DNA of 64,000 nt from Paenalicyclobacillus mengziensis (lineage in GTDB: Bacteria; Bacillota; Bacilli; Alicyclobacillales; Alicyclobacillaceae). Below the pieces are notes generated by a model. It ran no database searches and was not told the origin of the DNA. It was given only the letters and a program-made list of their open reading frames with translations. Where the stretch lies: positions 2,108,001 to 2,172,000 of the forward strand of contig NZ_CP071182.1 of the NCBI RefSeq assembly GCF_017298635.1, read 5' to 3'. Positions 1-9,325 of this stretch are shown here, piece by piece. Position 1 is the first letter of the stretch, and every line of letters begins with the position of its first letter. A program made the position numbers and the translations under genes.

Positions 1-2
1 AA

Positions 3-395
3 CGGATTTGCGATGCGTTCGTATTTGACAAAGAGGTTGGGAAACTCATTGTTGTCGAGAATGAGATTGCGACTCATGATCTATGGGGTCATATCATCCC
101 ACAGATTATCGAGTTTTTTAATGGGATGCGTGATGACCAAACAAAACAGGCTCTGAAATATGATGTGGAATGGAACGCTGACGATAAACTGTCTATCATT
201 GAAGCTATTGACAAGGAACAATATGAGATTGTTGTTGTTATTGATGCCTTGACCTTCGACGCTAAAAAAGCACGTAAAGATATAAACGAGCTCATAAAAC
301 ACTTCGTTAGAAACAAGAGTATCTCTATCCATTTTCGGGAGTTTAAGATGTTCTCATCAGACAAAGACCAGCGACGATTGTTTGTGGTTAATTGA
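3..395 (+). CDS. Hypothetical protein, 5' end outside the window
   Basis: The reading frame is open from base 3 and ends at TGA 393-395, so the start lies left of the window. The visible part is about 130 residues. It opens with a hydrophobic strand and a Val-Glu-Asn-Glu stretch (VVENE), then a Trp/His-containing helix (DLWGHIIP), and later a second hydrophobic strand (EIVVVID). This looks like a compact alpha/beta domain, but I do not recognise the family. It lies upstream of the restriction-modification genes, inside the stretch interpreted here as an integrative element. Coding is supported by the long frame and plausible residue composition only. Confidence 0.5.
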   Translation, partial: RICDAFVFDKEVGKLIVVENEIATHDLWGHIIPQIIEFFNGMRDDQTKQALKYDVEWNADDKLSIIEAIDKEQYEIVVVIDALTFDAKKARKDINELIKHFVRNKSISIHFREFKMFSSDKDQRRLFVVN

Positions 396-915
396 CGTTT
401 CGTTTGAATTTCGTGAGTTGGCTGCAAGTAGCTAATCAACTAAAAGGAACAACAATAAGGCACAGCCAGCCCTCGGTTGTCGCCTTTGTTGTCAATAAAA
501 ATGGGATTCAATTTAAGACCGTAGCCGTAACCCCACAAGATGCTCTTACAGGCTCCATGCGCCGTGTTGAGTTCGATTCGGTGCCATGAAGGGGGTTGCA
601 TTAAATGCTCTACAGGGGCGATATGACTGGCTGTGACGTTCAATAAAAGATACAAGAGAAGTGGGCGGCTTTAGACTTTTCTTGGATGATCGTAACAAAA
701 ATAGCTAGTTCGCACACCATCCTCGATAAGCTGCTTCCTCGAACGATTGGAGAACGCGCCGGTCAGACAAGTTGGTGATGTTTTAGGGTGCACTGATGAG
801 TAGAACATTGTAGATTCCCGTCTTCAGAGGATGTTAAAATTGCATATGGTACTAGAGCGTAAGCATTATGAACGTTGTTGCGAGCTAATACGCCGATAAT
901 GGGGAGTTATTTTAA
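396..915. other. Gap of 520 bases with no recognisable gene
   Basis: The only open frames here are short, lack a convincing ribosome site and resemble nothing I know. The stretch should hold the promoter of the downstream restriction-modification operon. A purine-rich GGGGAG at 901-906 serves as the ribosome site for the GTG start at 916. Confidence 0.4.
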
Positions 916-3597
916 GTGAAAATCTCAGTGACAGAAATTGTCGAATTGATTAAAGTGCTTGGATTTAGAGCGGTAGATGGAGCGTCAAATATTTATTATA
1001 AGAACTATTCAAGACACCATGACTACGTGATAAAAGTAGACGTTGATAAAGAAAAAATTGAATACGGTTCGAAAATTATCCTGGGTGACCACACGACAAG
1101 TAATTTTGAGAACAGTGAAAATTTTGTTGTATTGGAATGCGTTGACAGAGTCTTGGAAAAAGGCTATTCCCCTGATAGGCTCACGTTGGAACATAAGTGG
1201 AGAATGGGAAGAAATGAAAAAGGCAAGTTAGACATTCTTGTTACTGACAAGAGCGACAATGCCTATTTAATGATTGAATGCAAAACCTCGGGAGAAGAAT
1301 ACGAGAGAGAGAAAAGGAAGATGCAGCGTGATGGTGGACAGCTCTTTTCTTATTTCCAACAGGACAAAGCTGCCCAATATTTATGTCTATATAGCTCAAG
1401 ACTCCACAATGGACAAATTGAGTTCGTAAACGACATTGTACAGATTGACGAGCAATGGAAAGAACTGAATAATCAAAAGGAAATTTTTGATCATTGGAAC
1501 AAGAACTTCAAAGACAACGGGATTTTCGAAGAGTGGGCAAAACCGTACGACATTGAAATCAAAGCACTCACAAGGGGTAGATTAAAGGAACTCAACGAGG
1601 AGGATAGCAGTCGAATATTCAATCAATTTGCTGAAATCCTTCGCCATAATGTTGTTTCGGATAAGCCGAACGCCTTCAATAAAATTTTCAATTTATTCCT
1701 TTGTAAAATCGTTGACGAAGACCGCAAACCAACGGAAGAGCTAAAGTTTCAATGGCTGGAGTCAGATACCGACGAAGAACTACAAAAGCGACTTTCAGAC
1801 CTTTACAAACAGGGAATGAAAGAGTATTTGACTAAAGACGTTACTGACTACAACGACGAGCAGGTAGCAGGAAAACTGTATGCACTTGACCCCGAGGTAA
1901 GAGAACAAATTCGTGAAATGTTTACCCGTGTCCGATTGCACAAAAATAACGAATTTGCTTTCAAAGAAGTCTTTGACGAAAAATCATTTAGAGAAAATGC
2001 AATCGTTGTTCGTGAAGTCGTAGAGTTGCTTCAACCTTATCAAATACGTTACGGACATAAACAACAGTTCTTAGGTGACTTCTTTGAACTGCTGTTAAGT
2101 ACGGGCATCAAGCAGGAAGCAGGGCAGTTTTTTACGCCAGTACCCATTGCCAAATTTATTGTTTCTTCTTTGCCTATTCGTGAACTCATTGAGCGAAAAA
2201 TTGATAATGACGAAACTAACTTTCTACCGTATACCATTGACTATGCGGCAGGGAGTGGTCATTTTCTGACCGAAGCCATGGACGAAGTTCAAAGAATCCT
2301 TGAAAGTATTGAGCCTGACAAACAAAGACCTTCGGTCAAAGCGAAACTCAAAAGTTGGCGTGAGTCTCCGTTCGATTGGGCTTTTGAATATATTTACGGA
2401 ATTGAAGCCGATTATCGATTGGTTAAAACTGCCAAAGTAAGTTGCTTTTTGAATGGTGATGGTCTGGCAAATGTGATTCACGCTGATGGCTTAGACAATT
2501 TCCAAAAAAGCATCGACTACAAAGGGAAACTTAAAGAAATCAACAATGAAGACTCCATGTACAACGGACAGTTTGACGTTTTGGTAGCAAATCCGCCTTA
2601 TTCTGTATCGGCTTTCAAAAATACGTTGAAGTTTGGCGAAGAATCATTTGAGCTATATGACCGTCTAACTGACGATAGCTCGGAAATTGAATGTTTGTTT
2701 ATTGAACGCATGAAACAACTTTTAAAACCTGGCGGCTGGGCAGGTGTGATTCTACCAAGCTCCATTTTAAGCAATTCTGGTATTTACTCAGACGCAAGGG
2801 AACTCATTTTAAAATACTTCGACTTAAAAGCAATTGCTGAATTTGGTTCAAATACATTTATGGCAACAAACACCAACACAGTGACGCTGTTTTTGGAACG
2901 CAGACATAATAACGTATGGAAAATCGTTGAAACCGCCATAAAGAACTTCTTTGACAAACCCAAAGAAGCAGCAGTAAATGGCATTGAACAAGCATTCAGC
3001 AAGTATGTAGAAGCGGTTTTTGAAGGCTTGGAACTTGCTGATTACGTTTCATTACTAACAAAAAAACCGAATGAAAAAGTACTACATCAAGAATTGTTCA
3101 TCGACTATAAAAGTTGGTTCACTTCGCTTACAGAGGTAAAACAACTAAAAGACAGGAAGGCATTTAAAGAGAAGTCTAAAACAGAGCAACAGGAAGAATT
3201 GGACAAACTATTCTTCGAAAAAGTCCTTGCCCGTGAACAAGACAAAATGCTTTATTTCTTCTTGGTTTATGGCCAACAAACAGTTCTGATCAGAGTTGGA
3301 GATAAGCAAGCAGAGAAGGATTTTATTGGTTATGAGTTCAGTAATCGTAGAGGGCACGAAGGACTAAAAATGTATCGTGATGAAAGAGGAAAGCCGACAA
3401 CTAGACTTTATGATGAAGATAATCAATTGAACCCTGAAAAGGCAAACAGTTATGTTTATCGTTCGTTCTTACAACAGGAAGTAAGTGTTGATAAATCTCT
3501 GACAGATAACATAGCTGTATCGGATACAGTGGAGTTAATGGACTTCAAGACATTTGCATTTGACAAGTCTATCTCGTTGAATGTTAAAAAAAAATAG
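916..3597 (+). CDS. Restriction-modification protein: nuclease domain fused to N6-adenine methylase
   Basis: Predicted 893-residue enzyme that joins DNA cleavage and adenine methylation in one chain. The N-terminal ~180 residues look like the HsdR N-terminal nuclease fold: D106 in KLDILV and E121-x-K123 in MIECKT fit a PD-(D/E)xK site. The centre is an HsdM-type methylase, with the SAM motif around residue 442 (DYAAGSGHF) and the catalytic NPPY at 559-562. Start is GTG 916, preceded by GGGGAG. The specificity gene follows after 20 bases. No separate HsdR translocase is seen, so the pair resembles BcgI-type systems (nuclease-methylase plus HsdS) more than classical type I; that is inference. 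Codon use is more A+T-rich than in the helicase genes downstream, suggesting transfer. Confidence 0.85.
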   Translation: MKISVTEIVELIKVLGFRAVDGASNIYYKNYSRHHDYVIKVDVDKEKIEYGSKIILGDHTTSNFENSENFVVLECVDRVLEKGYSPDRLTLEHKWRMGRNEKGKLDILVTDKSDNAYLMIECKTSGEEYEREKRKMQRDGGQLFSYFQQDKAAQYLCLYSSRLHNGQIEFVNDIVQIDEQWKELNNQKEIFDHWNKNFKDNGIFEEWAKPYDIEIKALTRGRLKELNEEDSSRIFNQFAEILRHNVVSDKPNAFNKIFNLFLCKIVDEDRKPTEELKFQWLESDTDEELQKRLSDLYKQGMKEYLTKDVTDYNDEQVAGKLYALDPEVREQIREMFTRVRLHKNNEFAFKEVFDEKSFRENAIVVREVVELLQPYQIRYGHKQQFLGDFFELLLSTGIKQEAGQFFTPVPIAKFIVSSLPIRELIERKIDNDETNFLPYTIDYAAGSGHFLTEAMDEVQRILESIEPDKQRPSVKAKLKSWRESPFDWAFEYIYGIEADYRLVKTAKVSCFLNGDGLANVIHADGLDNFQKSIDYKGKLKEINNEDSMYNGQFDVLVANPPYSVSAFKNTLKFGEESFELYDRLTDDSSEIECLFIERMKQLLKPGGWAGVILPSSILSNSGIYSDARELILKYFDLKAIAEFGSNTFMATNTNTVTLFLERRHNNVWKIVETAIKNFFDKPKEAAVNGIEQAFSKYVEAVFEGLELADYVSLLTKKPNEKVLHQELFIDYKSWFTSLTEVKQLKDRKAFKEKSKTEQQEELDKLFFEKVLAREQDKMLYFFLVYGQQTVLIRVGDKQAEKDFIGYEFSNRRGHEGLKMYRDERGKPTTRLYDEDNQLNPEKANSYVYRSFLQQEVSVDKSLTDNIAVSDTVELMDFKTFAFDKSISLNVKKK

Positions 3598-3617
3598 CAA
3601 TTAATTCCAAATGGGAA

Positions 3618-4769
3618 ATGAAACGGCTTAGAGATTTGTGTAATTTTAAGAATGGACTATGGACAGGAAGTAAACTACCGTTGTTGAAGATGAGGGTTCT
3701 GCGCAACACTGATTTTACTTTAGATGGTTATTTAACATTTGAAAATGTAGCTGAAATTGAAGTGGAAGAAAGTCAATATCTGGAACGGAGAGTAGAACCC
3801 AACGATATTTTGCTGGAGAAATCAGGAGGAAGCCCTTCTCAGGCAATTGGAAGAGTTGCATTTTATACTGGGAACAGTAACGAGTTTTCATTTGGGAATT
3901 TCATTGCAAGAATAAGACCTGTTGATACAAAACAGCTTTTGCCAAAGTATCTCTGGGCTTGTTTAAATGACTTTTACCAACAGGGAGGAACTGTTTCGTT
4001 ACAAGGCGGCATGAGAATTTTAAACTTAGATTTTGAAGGGTATAAAAATATCAAAATTCCCCTTCCACCAAAATCCGTACAAGAACAAATCATTGAAGAG
4101 ATCACTGACATTGAACAGAAAGACAAGACAGGTCAGGCAAAATTAATTGAACTTAAGAACCAGCTAACACATTTGTTTTCTGACCTTAATTATCCAAGTG
4201 AAAAATTAGGCAACCTCGCTGAGTTTAAAAACGGACTCAATTACAACGAAGATAGCACAGGAGATTTAGTTACAGTTGTTGGTGTAAAGGATTTTCTTGA
4301 AAACTTCTCGCCTAATCTCGACAATCTTGAAGATGTGAGGATTGATGGGAAACTGAAAGAAAGTTACAAGCTGCAGCCTGAGGACATATTGGTAGTTCGT
4401 TCAAATGGTTCTGCTAACTTGGTGGGAAGGTTTATCTACATCGATAAGGTTTTGAAAGACCTTTCGTATTCAGGTTTTACGATTAGGATTCGGACTAATT
4501 CAGAAAAGGTCAATCCTAAATATTTGTGCTATTGTTTGCGAACAGAGAGCGTTCGAAATGCCATAACGAAAGACCCGCAGGGCGCAAACATCAAAAGCGT
4601 AAATCAAACCATGTTGTCGTCGATAAAGATTCCCCTTCCTGACATAAATGAGCAACTTACAATTATGAACAGGGCAGAAGAACTGGAGAGGCAGATATCC
4701 GCAATTAAAAGAGAGTTGGACAACGTGAACAATGAGAAAGAACTAGTGCTGAGAAAACATTTGGAATGA
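3618..4769 (+). CDS. hsdS: Restriction-modification specificity subunit (HsdS-like)
   Basis: Predicted 383-residue DNA-recognition subunit. The chain shows the duplicated layout of HsdS. The first target-recognition half (about residues 1-150) ends at a proline-rich boundary (KIPLPPKSVQEQI), followed by a helical spacer. A second half repeats the pattern and ends with KIPLPDINEQL and another helical spacer. Each half starts with a similar L-x-x-FKNGL-type segment (CNFKNGLW, AEFKNGLN). Two recognition domains imply a bipartite DNA site. It sits 20 bases behind the nuclease-methylase gene, so the two are almost certainly co-transcribed and form one complex. Which sequence is recognised cannot be read from the gene. 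Confidence 0.85.
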   Translation: MKRLRDLCNFKNGLWTGSKLPLLKMRVLRNTDFTLDGYLTFENVAEIEVEESQYLERRVEPNDILLEKSGGSPSQAIGRVAFYTGNSNEFSFGNFIARIRPVDTKQLLPKYLWACLNDFYQQGGTVSLQGGMRILNLDFEGYKNIKIPLPPKSVQEQIIEEITDIEQKDKTGQAKLIELKNQLTHLFSDLNYPSEKLGNLAEFKNGLNYNEDSTGDLVTVVGVKDFLENFSPNLDNLEDVRIDGKLKESYKLQPEDILVVRSNGSANLVGRFIYIDKVLKDLSYSGFTIRIRTNSEKVNPKYLCYCLRTESVRNAITKDPQGANIKSVNQTMLSSIKIPLPDINEQLTIMNRAEELERQISAIKRELDNVNNEKELVLRKHLE

Positions 4770-4791
4770 GCCGCTGAGAGGTGGCTCTTTT
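4768..4791 (+). terminator. Rho-independent terminator after hsdS
   Basis: GAGCCGC and GTGGCTC form a stem with one G-U pair around a short purine loop, followed by TTTT. It begins inside the last codons of hsdS and closes the restriction-modification operon. Confidence 0.6.
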
Positions 4792-4982
4792 CATTACGAA
4801 ATGTGCAACAAAATTATGCGGAGTCGAACTTCTAGGCGGCTGCTTTGTTGTCCATAAAGCACCTATACAGTTAAATCTTAAACGGAGTTTGCTTGCCAGC
4901 CAGTTGTCAATAGCAGTATATTACCTTTGTACACGACAACGTTGCATGTCGGAGAAACCGCTGCATATAGACCGCTGCATGC

Positions 4983-5044
4983 AGGGGTAGAGCATCGCCT
5001 TGCCAAGGCGAGGGTCGCGGGTTCGAATCCCGTCTTCCGCTCCA
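4983..5044 (+). pseudogene. tRNA-Gly(GCC) 3' fragment, probable att site of an integrative element
   Basis: From AGGGGTAGAGC onward this matches a tRNA-Gly: anticodon loop TTGCCAA within a TCGCC/GGCGA stem, T-arm with GGTTCGAATCC, 3' acceptor strand CTTCCGC, discriminator T and CCA. The 5' acceptor strand (expected GCGGAAG) and the 5' half of the D-stem are absent; similarity stops abruptly at 4983. A near-repeat of ACCGCTGCAT (4958-4967 and 4971-4980) lies just before the break. Elements using tyrosine integrases leave an intact tRNA at one end and such a 3' copy at the other. The element would therefore lie to the left and include the restriction-modification genes, with the intact tRNA-Gly and integrase beyond the window. 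An intact tRNA-Ser directly follows. Confidence 0.75.
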
Positions 5045-5057
5045 TATTAGTTAAAGA

Positions 5058-5087
5058 GGGGTCACTGCCATTGGCTGACCCTTTTTT
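5058..5087 (+). terminator. Terminator-like hairpin between the tRNA fragment and tRNA-Ser
   Basis: GGGTCA and TGACCC pair around a short loop and are followed by a run of six T. Confidence 0.6.
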
Positions 5088-5096
5088 AAAGACCAC

Positions 5097-5187
<91 letters not shown>

Positions 5188-5202
5188 TTGTAGCAAGGGA
5201 AA

Positions 5203-5230
5203 TCGGCACCTTCATGGGTGTCGGTTTTTT
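5203..5230 (+). terminator. Terminator after tRNA-Ser
   Basis: CGGCACC and GGGTGTCG pair around TTCAT, followed by TTTTTT; well placed 16 bases behind the tRNA 3' end. Confidence 0.75.
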
Positions 5231-5388
5231 GCTGTTTTTACAAGTTGATGGCTAATACATCCACATTTCTGCATTTATCCAATAAATTGTATGCTACCAT
5301 TATATAGAAAATGGCTTTCAATCAATGACGAAATGTGTTGGCTTTTACAAAGAGGCGCTAGATCAATCCTTGACCTATGAGGTGTCAT

Positions 5389-8300
5389 ATGAAACAAGGA
5401 CTTTATGAACAAGTTATAAATCGTCTCACTCAAAAGCAACTCTCTATCTTGGACATGTCTACATACGATATTGGCAAAGAGCCGTTGGATGCCGAAGAAG
5501 CAAAGAAACACCTTTCCAACTATATCTCTTCTGTGACGCGTAGAGCATTAACACTTGTTCGAGAACAAGCGGGCGATGACGGTTCTGTTTTGGCACAGGT
5601 ACATCTTTGCAACGACATTATATCAACCTTAAAGGGTTCACTTGGCGATAAAGAAGCAGATGAACTGGCGTTGGAGGAACAGGGCGAGGTTTTGACGTAC
5701 GTCTACTCCAAACTTAACACAGTGAGAGGGATTGCGGGTCAGAGAGCCCCCAAGGTTCTAAGACCTGCTACTTCATTGACGCAGAGTTCTTTGTTTACTG
5801 GATCTCATTCAGAGCCCAGTATGATGAGCGAGTTAAAACATGAAATAATGACAGCGGATCGCGTCGATTTTCTCGTGTCATTTATTAAGTGGAGTGGCAT
5901 TCGTATTTTGATGGATGAATTACGTCAGTTCACGTCCACTGGAGGAAAACTCCGACTAATTACGACAACATACATGAAAGCGACTGACTACAAAGCGGTA
6001 CAGGAGCTTGCCAAACTTCCCAACACCGAGATTAAAGTCTCCTATGACACACACAGAACTAGATTGCATGCGAAGGCTTACGTTTTTTATCGGGACACGG
6101 GGTTTACCACGGCTTATGTCGGATCGTCCAACATATCCAATCCCGCATTGACGAGCGGTCTGGAATGGAACCTTAAGGTCACGGAGAAAGATGCCTTCGA
6201 TGTACTTAAGAGAATCGAAGCGACTTATGAAACGTACTGGAATGATCGAGAATTTAAGGCATTTGAACCAGGTAACGCGTCGGACGCGACACGATTAGAG
6301 GCGGCTCTTAGCAATAGTGACAAGAAGGGAACAGACCTGGCTTTCAAATTTGACATCACACCATATGACTATCAGAAAGATGTTCTTGAGAAGCTTGATG
6401 CGGAGCGAACATTATATGGACGAACCCGGAACCTTGTGGTGGCTGCAACGGGCGTTGGAAAGACGGTCATTTCTGCATTCGATTTCAAGCGATTCGTGCT
6501 GCATAACCCCAGTTCGAGGTTGCTGTTTGTTGCACATCGTGAGGAGATTCTCAAGCAGAGTCGAGATACATTCCGATTCATCCTTAAAGACTTGAACTTC
6601 GGAGAGTTACAGGTAAAGAGTCAGCGTGCGCAGTCACTCGAACATCTTTTTGTGAGTATACAGAGTTTTCACTCAATCGGATTATCGCAGGCCACTTCCC
6701 CGGATTTCTATGACTTTATCGTTGTAGACGAGTTTCACCATGCTGCGGCACCATCCTACCAACAGCTGCTGAACTACTATCACCCTAAGGTTCTCCTCGG
6801 ATTGACAGCGACCCCGGAACGAATGGACGGCAAAGATATTTTGACCTACTTCGACGATACGATTGCGGCGGAGATCCGTTTGACCGATGCAATTGACCGT
6901 AAATTACTATGTCCTTTTCAATATTTTGCAGTCACGGATACGGAGGACTTGTCAAAGGTAAAGTGGTCACGTAAGGGGTATGACCTCAAGGAGCTCGAAT
7001 CCCTGTACACAGACAATAAAATTCGCGTTACACAGATTATGAATAGTCTGAAGAAATATGTTACGGACATTGACGATGTCAAAGGGCTTGGATTCTGTGT
7101 GAGTGTGAATCACGCTCTATACATGGCTAAGGTATTCAATGAGTCAGGGATACCAGCAATGGCACTTCATGGTGGCTCGTCAGATGAAGACAGGGATGAG
7201 GCAAAGGGCAGGTTGGTGCGCGGCGAGATCAAAATGATTTTCGTCGTAGATCTATACAATGAGGGTGTGGATATTCCCGAAGTCAATACCATCTTGTTTC
7301 TTCGCCCCTCTGAGAGTTTGACAGTATTCTTGCAGCAACTTGGACGCGGACTTCGCCTTTCTGATGATAAGGAATGTCTCACAGTTCTTGATTTTATTGG
7401 ACAGGCACATAAGGAATATAACTTCGAGGAAAAGTTTAGGGCTCTGATTGGCAAGACGAAACATCGTGTCCAGCATTATGTTGAAAACGGATTTTCCAAT
7501 CTCCCCCGGGGAAGCTTCATTCAGCTCGAGAAACAGGCTAAGGATTATATCTTGAACAACATCAAGAAGGCAGTCGTCAATAAAAATCGTCTTGTGCAAA
7601 GAATGAAACAGTTTGAAGCTGATACGGGAATGAAATTGGCCCTCGAAAACTTTGTGATGTATCACCGCATGTCGCTCAACGATTTTTACGGAAACAGAAA
7701 TTCCGGACGGACATTTCGTGGATTAATGGTACAGGCCGGACTGCATGAACCATTCAACATCACGGATGGGGATTCACTCATCAAGCGGATCCCATCCCTC
7801 TTGAGCATTGACAGTAGGCCCTTGCTGAAGTTTCTCATCGGTTACATCGAGGAAGGTTACCGGCCGCAGACACAAGTGGAGCAGATAATGATGAACATGT
7901 TCTACTATACTTTCTATCGATATGCGCCGGACAAGGCTGGTTTCTCTAGTATCGAAGAAGCTGTTGCATTCATCCTGTCTTCGGACGTGTTTCGAAGGGA
8001 AATCATTGATATTTTTAAGTACAATGATGCCCATTTGTCATTTGTGGCGAAAGAAAGCCAGTTTCCTTTTCCTTGTCCACTACAGGTCCATTGCAGGTAC
8101 TCGGTCGATCAGGCGTTGGCGGCCTTCGGGTACTGGAATGGTGAGAGTGCACGACCGTTTCGTGAAGGCGTGCTGTATTTAGAGGATAGGAACACGGACA
8201 TCTTCTTCATTACACTCAACAAATCGGAGAAAGACTACTCTCCATCGACACTGTATGAAGACTATGCGATAAACGAGAGACTGTTTCATTGGCAAACGCA

Positions 8301-8544
8301 AGCGCGTACTTCTACCGATTCACCTACCGCGCAGAGGTATATTCATCATAGGGAAAGAGGGAGTCATATTGCGCTATTTGTGAGAGAGTTTAAAGAGGAA
8401 AATGGTGTCGCCTCTCCTTACATGTTTCTTGGTGAAGCTGATTATGTTCGCCACGAGGGGAGCAAACCGGTTAGCTTTGTATGGCGTTTGAGGAAAGATA
8501 TGCCTGCGGCATTGGTGCCTGTAGCAAAGAAAGGGATAGTGTAG
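5389..8544 (+). CDS. PLD-domain SF2 helicase with DUF3427-type C-terminus
   Basis: A 1051-residue DNA-dependent ATPase/helicase. After ~130 residues comes a phospholipase-D-like domain with a single H-x-K site (H227-A-K229 in RLHAKAYVFYRD, then GSSN), as in PLD-type nucleases. Next are the helicase lobes: Walker A ATGVGKT near 353-359, motif II DEFHH at 447, LTATPER, and motif VI QQLGRGLRL. The last ~350 residues match the DUF3427 type seen in large SF2 helicases. I chose ATG 5389 over ATG 5377 because GAGGTG sits 6 bases upstream of it. It heads a run with Nudix, MazG-like and second PLD-helicase genes, a setting typical of defence islands. Target and exact role are unknown. Confidence 0.85.
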   Translation: MKQGLYEQVINRLTQKQLSILDMSTYDIGKEPLDAEEAKKHLSNYISSVTRRALTLVREQAGDDGSVLAQVHLCNDIISTLKGSLGDKEADELALEEQGEVLTYVYSKLNTVRGIAGQRAPKVLRPATSLTQSSLFTGSHSEPSMMSELKHEIMTADRVDFLVSFIKWSGIRILMDELRQFTSTGGKLRLITTTYMKATDYKAVQELAKLPNTEIKVSYDTHRTRLHAKAYVFYRDTGFTTAYVGSSNISNPALTSGLEWNLKVTEKDAFDVLKRIEATYETYWNDREFKAFEPGNASDATRLEAALSNSDKKGTDLAFKFDITPYDYQKDVLEKLDAERTLYGRTRNLVVAATGVGKTVISAFDFKRFVLHNPSSRLLFVAHREEILKQSRDTFRFILKDLNFGELQVKSQRAQSLEHLFVSIQSFHSIGLSQATSPDFYDFIVVDEFHHAAAPSYQQLLNYYHPKVLLGLTATPERMDGKDILTYFDDTIAAEIRLTDAIDRKLLCPFQYFAVTDTEDLSKVKWSRKGYDLKELESLYTDNKIRVTQIMNSLKKYVTDIDDVKGLGFCVSVNHALYMAKVFNESGIPAMALHGGSSDEDRDEAKGRLVRGEIKMIFVVDLYNEGVDIPEVNTILFLRPSESLTVFLQQLGRGLRLSDDKECLTVLDFIGQAHKEYNFEEKFRALIGKTKHRVQHYVENGFSNLPRGSFIQLEKQAKDYILNNIKKAVVNKNRLVQRMKQFEADTGMKLALENFVMYHRMSLNDFYGNRNSGRTFRGLMVQAGLHEPFNITDGDSLIKRIPSLLSIDSRPLLKFLIGYIEEGYRPQTQVEQIMMNMFYYTFYRYAPDKAGFSSIEEAVAFILSSDVFRREIIDIFKYNDAHLSFVAKESQFPFPCPLQVHCRYSVDQALAAFGYWNGESARPFREGVLYLEDRNTDIFFITLNKSEKDYSPSTLYEDYAINERLFHWQTQARTSTDSPTAQRYIHHRERGSHIALFVREFKEENGVASPYMFLGEADYVRHEGSKPVSFVWRLRKDMPAALVPVAKKGIV

Positions 8545-8596
8545 AGATGGTTCCCCGAGAAGCGGGATCGTGTTTAGAGAAAAAGGGGTGCCAGGT

Positions 8597-8986
8597 TTGA
8601 AACAAGTACACGTCGTTGGAGCGGTCATGGTGCATGAACAACAGAAAATACTCTGTGCACTTCGGTCCGAACAAATGTCGCTCAGTGGACTGTGGGAATT
8701 CCCGGGAGGGAAGATTGAGCCGGGAGAAACGTCAGAGCAGGCGTTGGCACGAGAGATTCACGAAGAGTTGGGCTGTACAATTGAAGTCGGTGACTTTGTG
8801 GTCACTTGCACTCACGAGTATCTGAATGTGTGTGTTCAACTTGATACATATTATGCCGAGATTATTTATGGAACCCCAGTTGCAAAGGAACATCAAAAAC
8901 TGGAATGGGTAAATACAGACGCGTTACAGAAGCTCGAGTGGGCGCCAGCTGACATGCCAACAGTGCAGACGCTAATGAAGAAGTAG
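8597..8986 (+). CDS. Nudix (deoxy)nucleoside triphosphate pyrophosphohydrolase
   Basis: A 129-residue MutT-like enzyme expected to hydrolyse (deoxy)nucleoside triphosphates, possibly modified ones, to monophosphates. The full Nudix box is visible: GG-KIEPGE, then a helix with REIHEELG, matching Gx5Ex7REUxEExGU. Length is typical of MutT. I prefer TTG 8597, eight bases behind AAAGGGG, over the in-frame GTG 8570, because MutT proteins usually begin just before the VHVVGA strand. It starts 52 bases behind the helicase stop and 12 bases before the MazG-like gene, so the four genes look like one operon. The local substrate is inferred only from the family. Confidence 0.88.
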   Translation: MKQVHVVGAVMVHEQQKILCALRSEQMSLSGLWEFPGGKIEPGETSEQALAREIHEELGCTIEVGDFVVTCTHEYLNVCVQLDTYYAEIIYGTPVAKEHQKLEWVNTDALQKLEWAPADMPTVQTLMKK

Positions 8987-8998
8987 GAGGTCAAACAC

Positions 8999-9325
8999 AT
9001 GCCTACATACAACAAGCTTGTACGAGACAGGATAGCGGATATCATTCGGGAAAACGGAAAAACGCTATCCTCTAGGATACTCGAGCACGGTGAGTATGTT
9101 GAGGCGTTGAAGGTCAAATTTAACGAAGAGTGGCGCGAGTACAACGAAGCGCCAGATGATACGCATGCCATAGAAGAATTGGCTGATATGCTGGAGATTC
9201 TCTACAATCTTGCGAAACTTCATGGGGTTGACGAAGAAGTGGTGAATGAAGTCTGTCAGAGGAAGCGTCGGGAGCGCGGCGGCTTCTCAGATAAGGTATT
9301 TCTGATAGAGGTTTCAGATGACTGA
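8999..9325 (+). CDS. MazG-like / phosphoribosyl-ATP pyrophosphohydrolase-like protein
   Basis: A 108-residue all-alpha NTP pyrophosphatase of the MazG/HisE-like superfamily. It opens with the characteristic YNKLVRDRI. E-x-x-E pairs follow in the metal-binding helices (KFNEEWREYNEA and AIEELADMLEI), and the end is GGFSDKVFLIEV. AGGAGG lies 9 bases before ATG 8999. The end overlaps the next helicase by 8 bases, implying translational coupling. Members remove pyrophosphate from nucleotides; proteins of this short kind are often named phosphoribosyl-ATP pyrophosphohydrolase-like without evidence of histidine synthesis, and no his genes are near. With the Nudix gene it puts two nucleotide-pool enzymes between two helicases. 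Confidence 0.85.
   Translation: MPTYNKLVRDRIADIIRENGKTLSSRILEHGEYVEALKVKFNEEWREYNEAPDDTHAIEELADMLEILYNLAKLHGVDEEVVNEVCQRKRRERGGFSDKVFLIEVSDD

Noticed and set aside
392..589. Short frame behind the partial first gene
   Set aside because: Starts across the previous stop with no ribosome site and has no resemblance to a known protein.
4935..4955. GACAACGTTGCATG as a further LacI operator
   Set aside because: Only the central bases agree with the pectin palindrome, and no sugar gene is near; coincidence.
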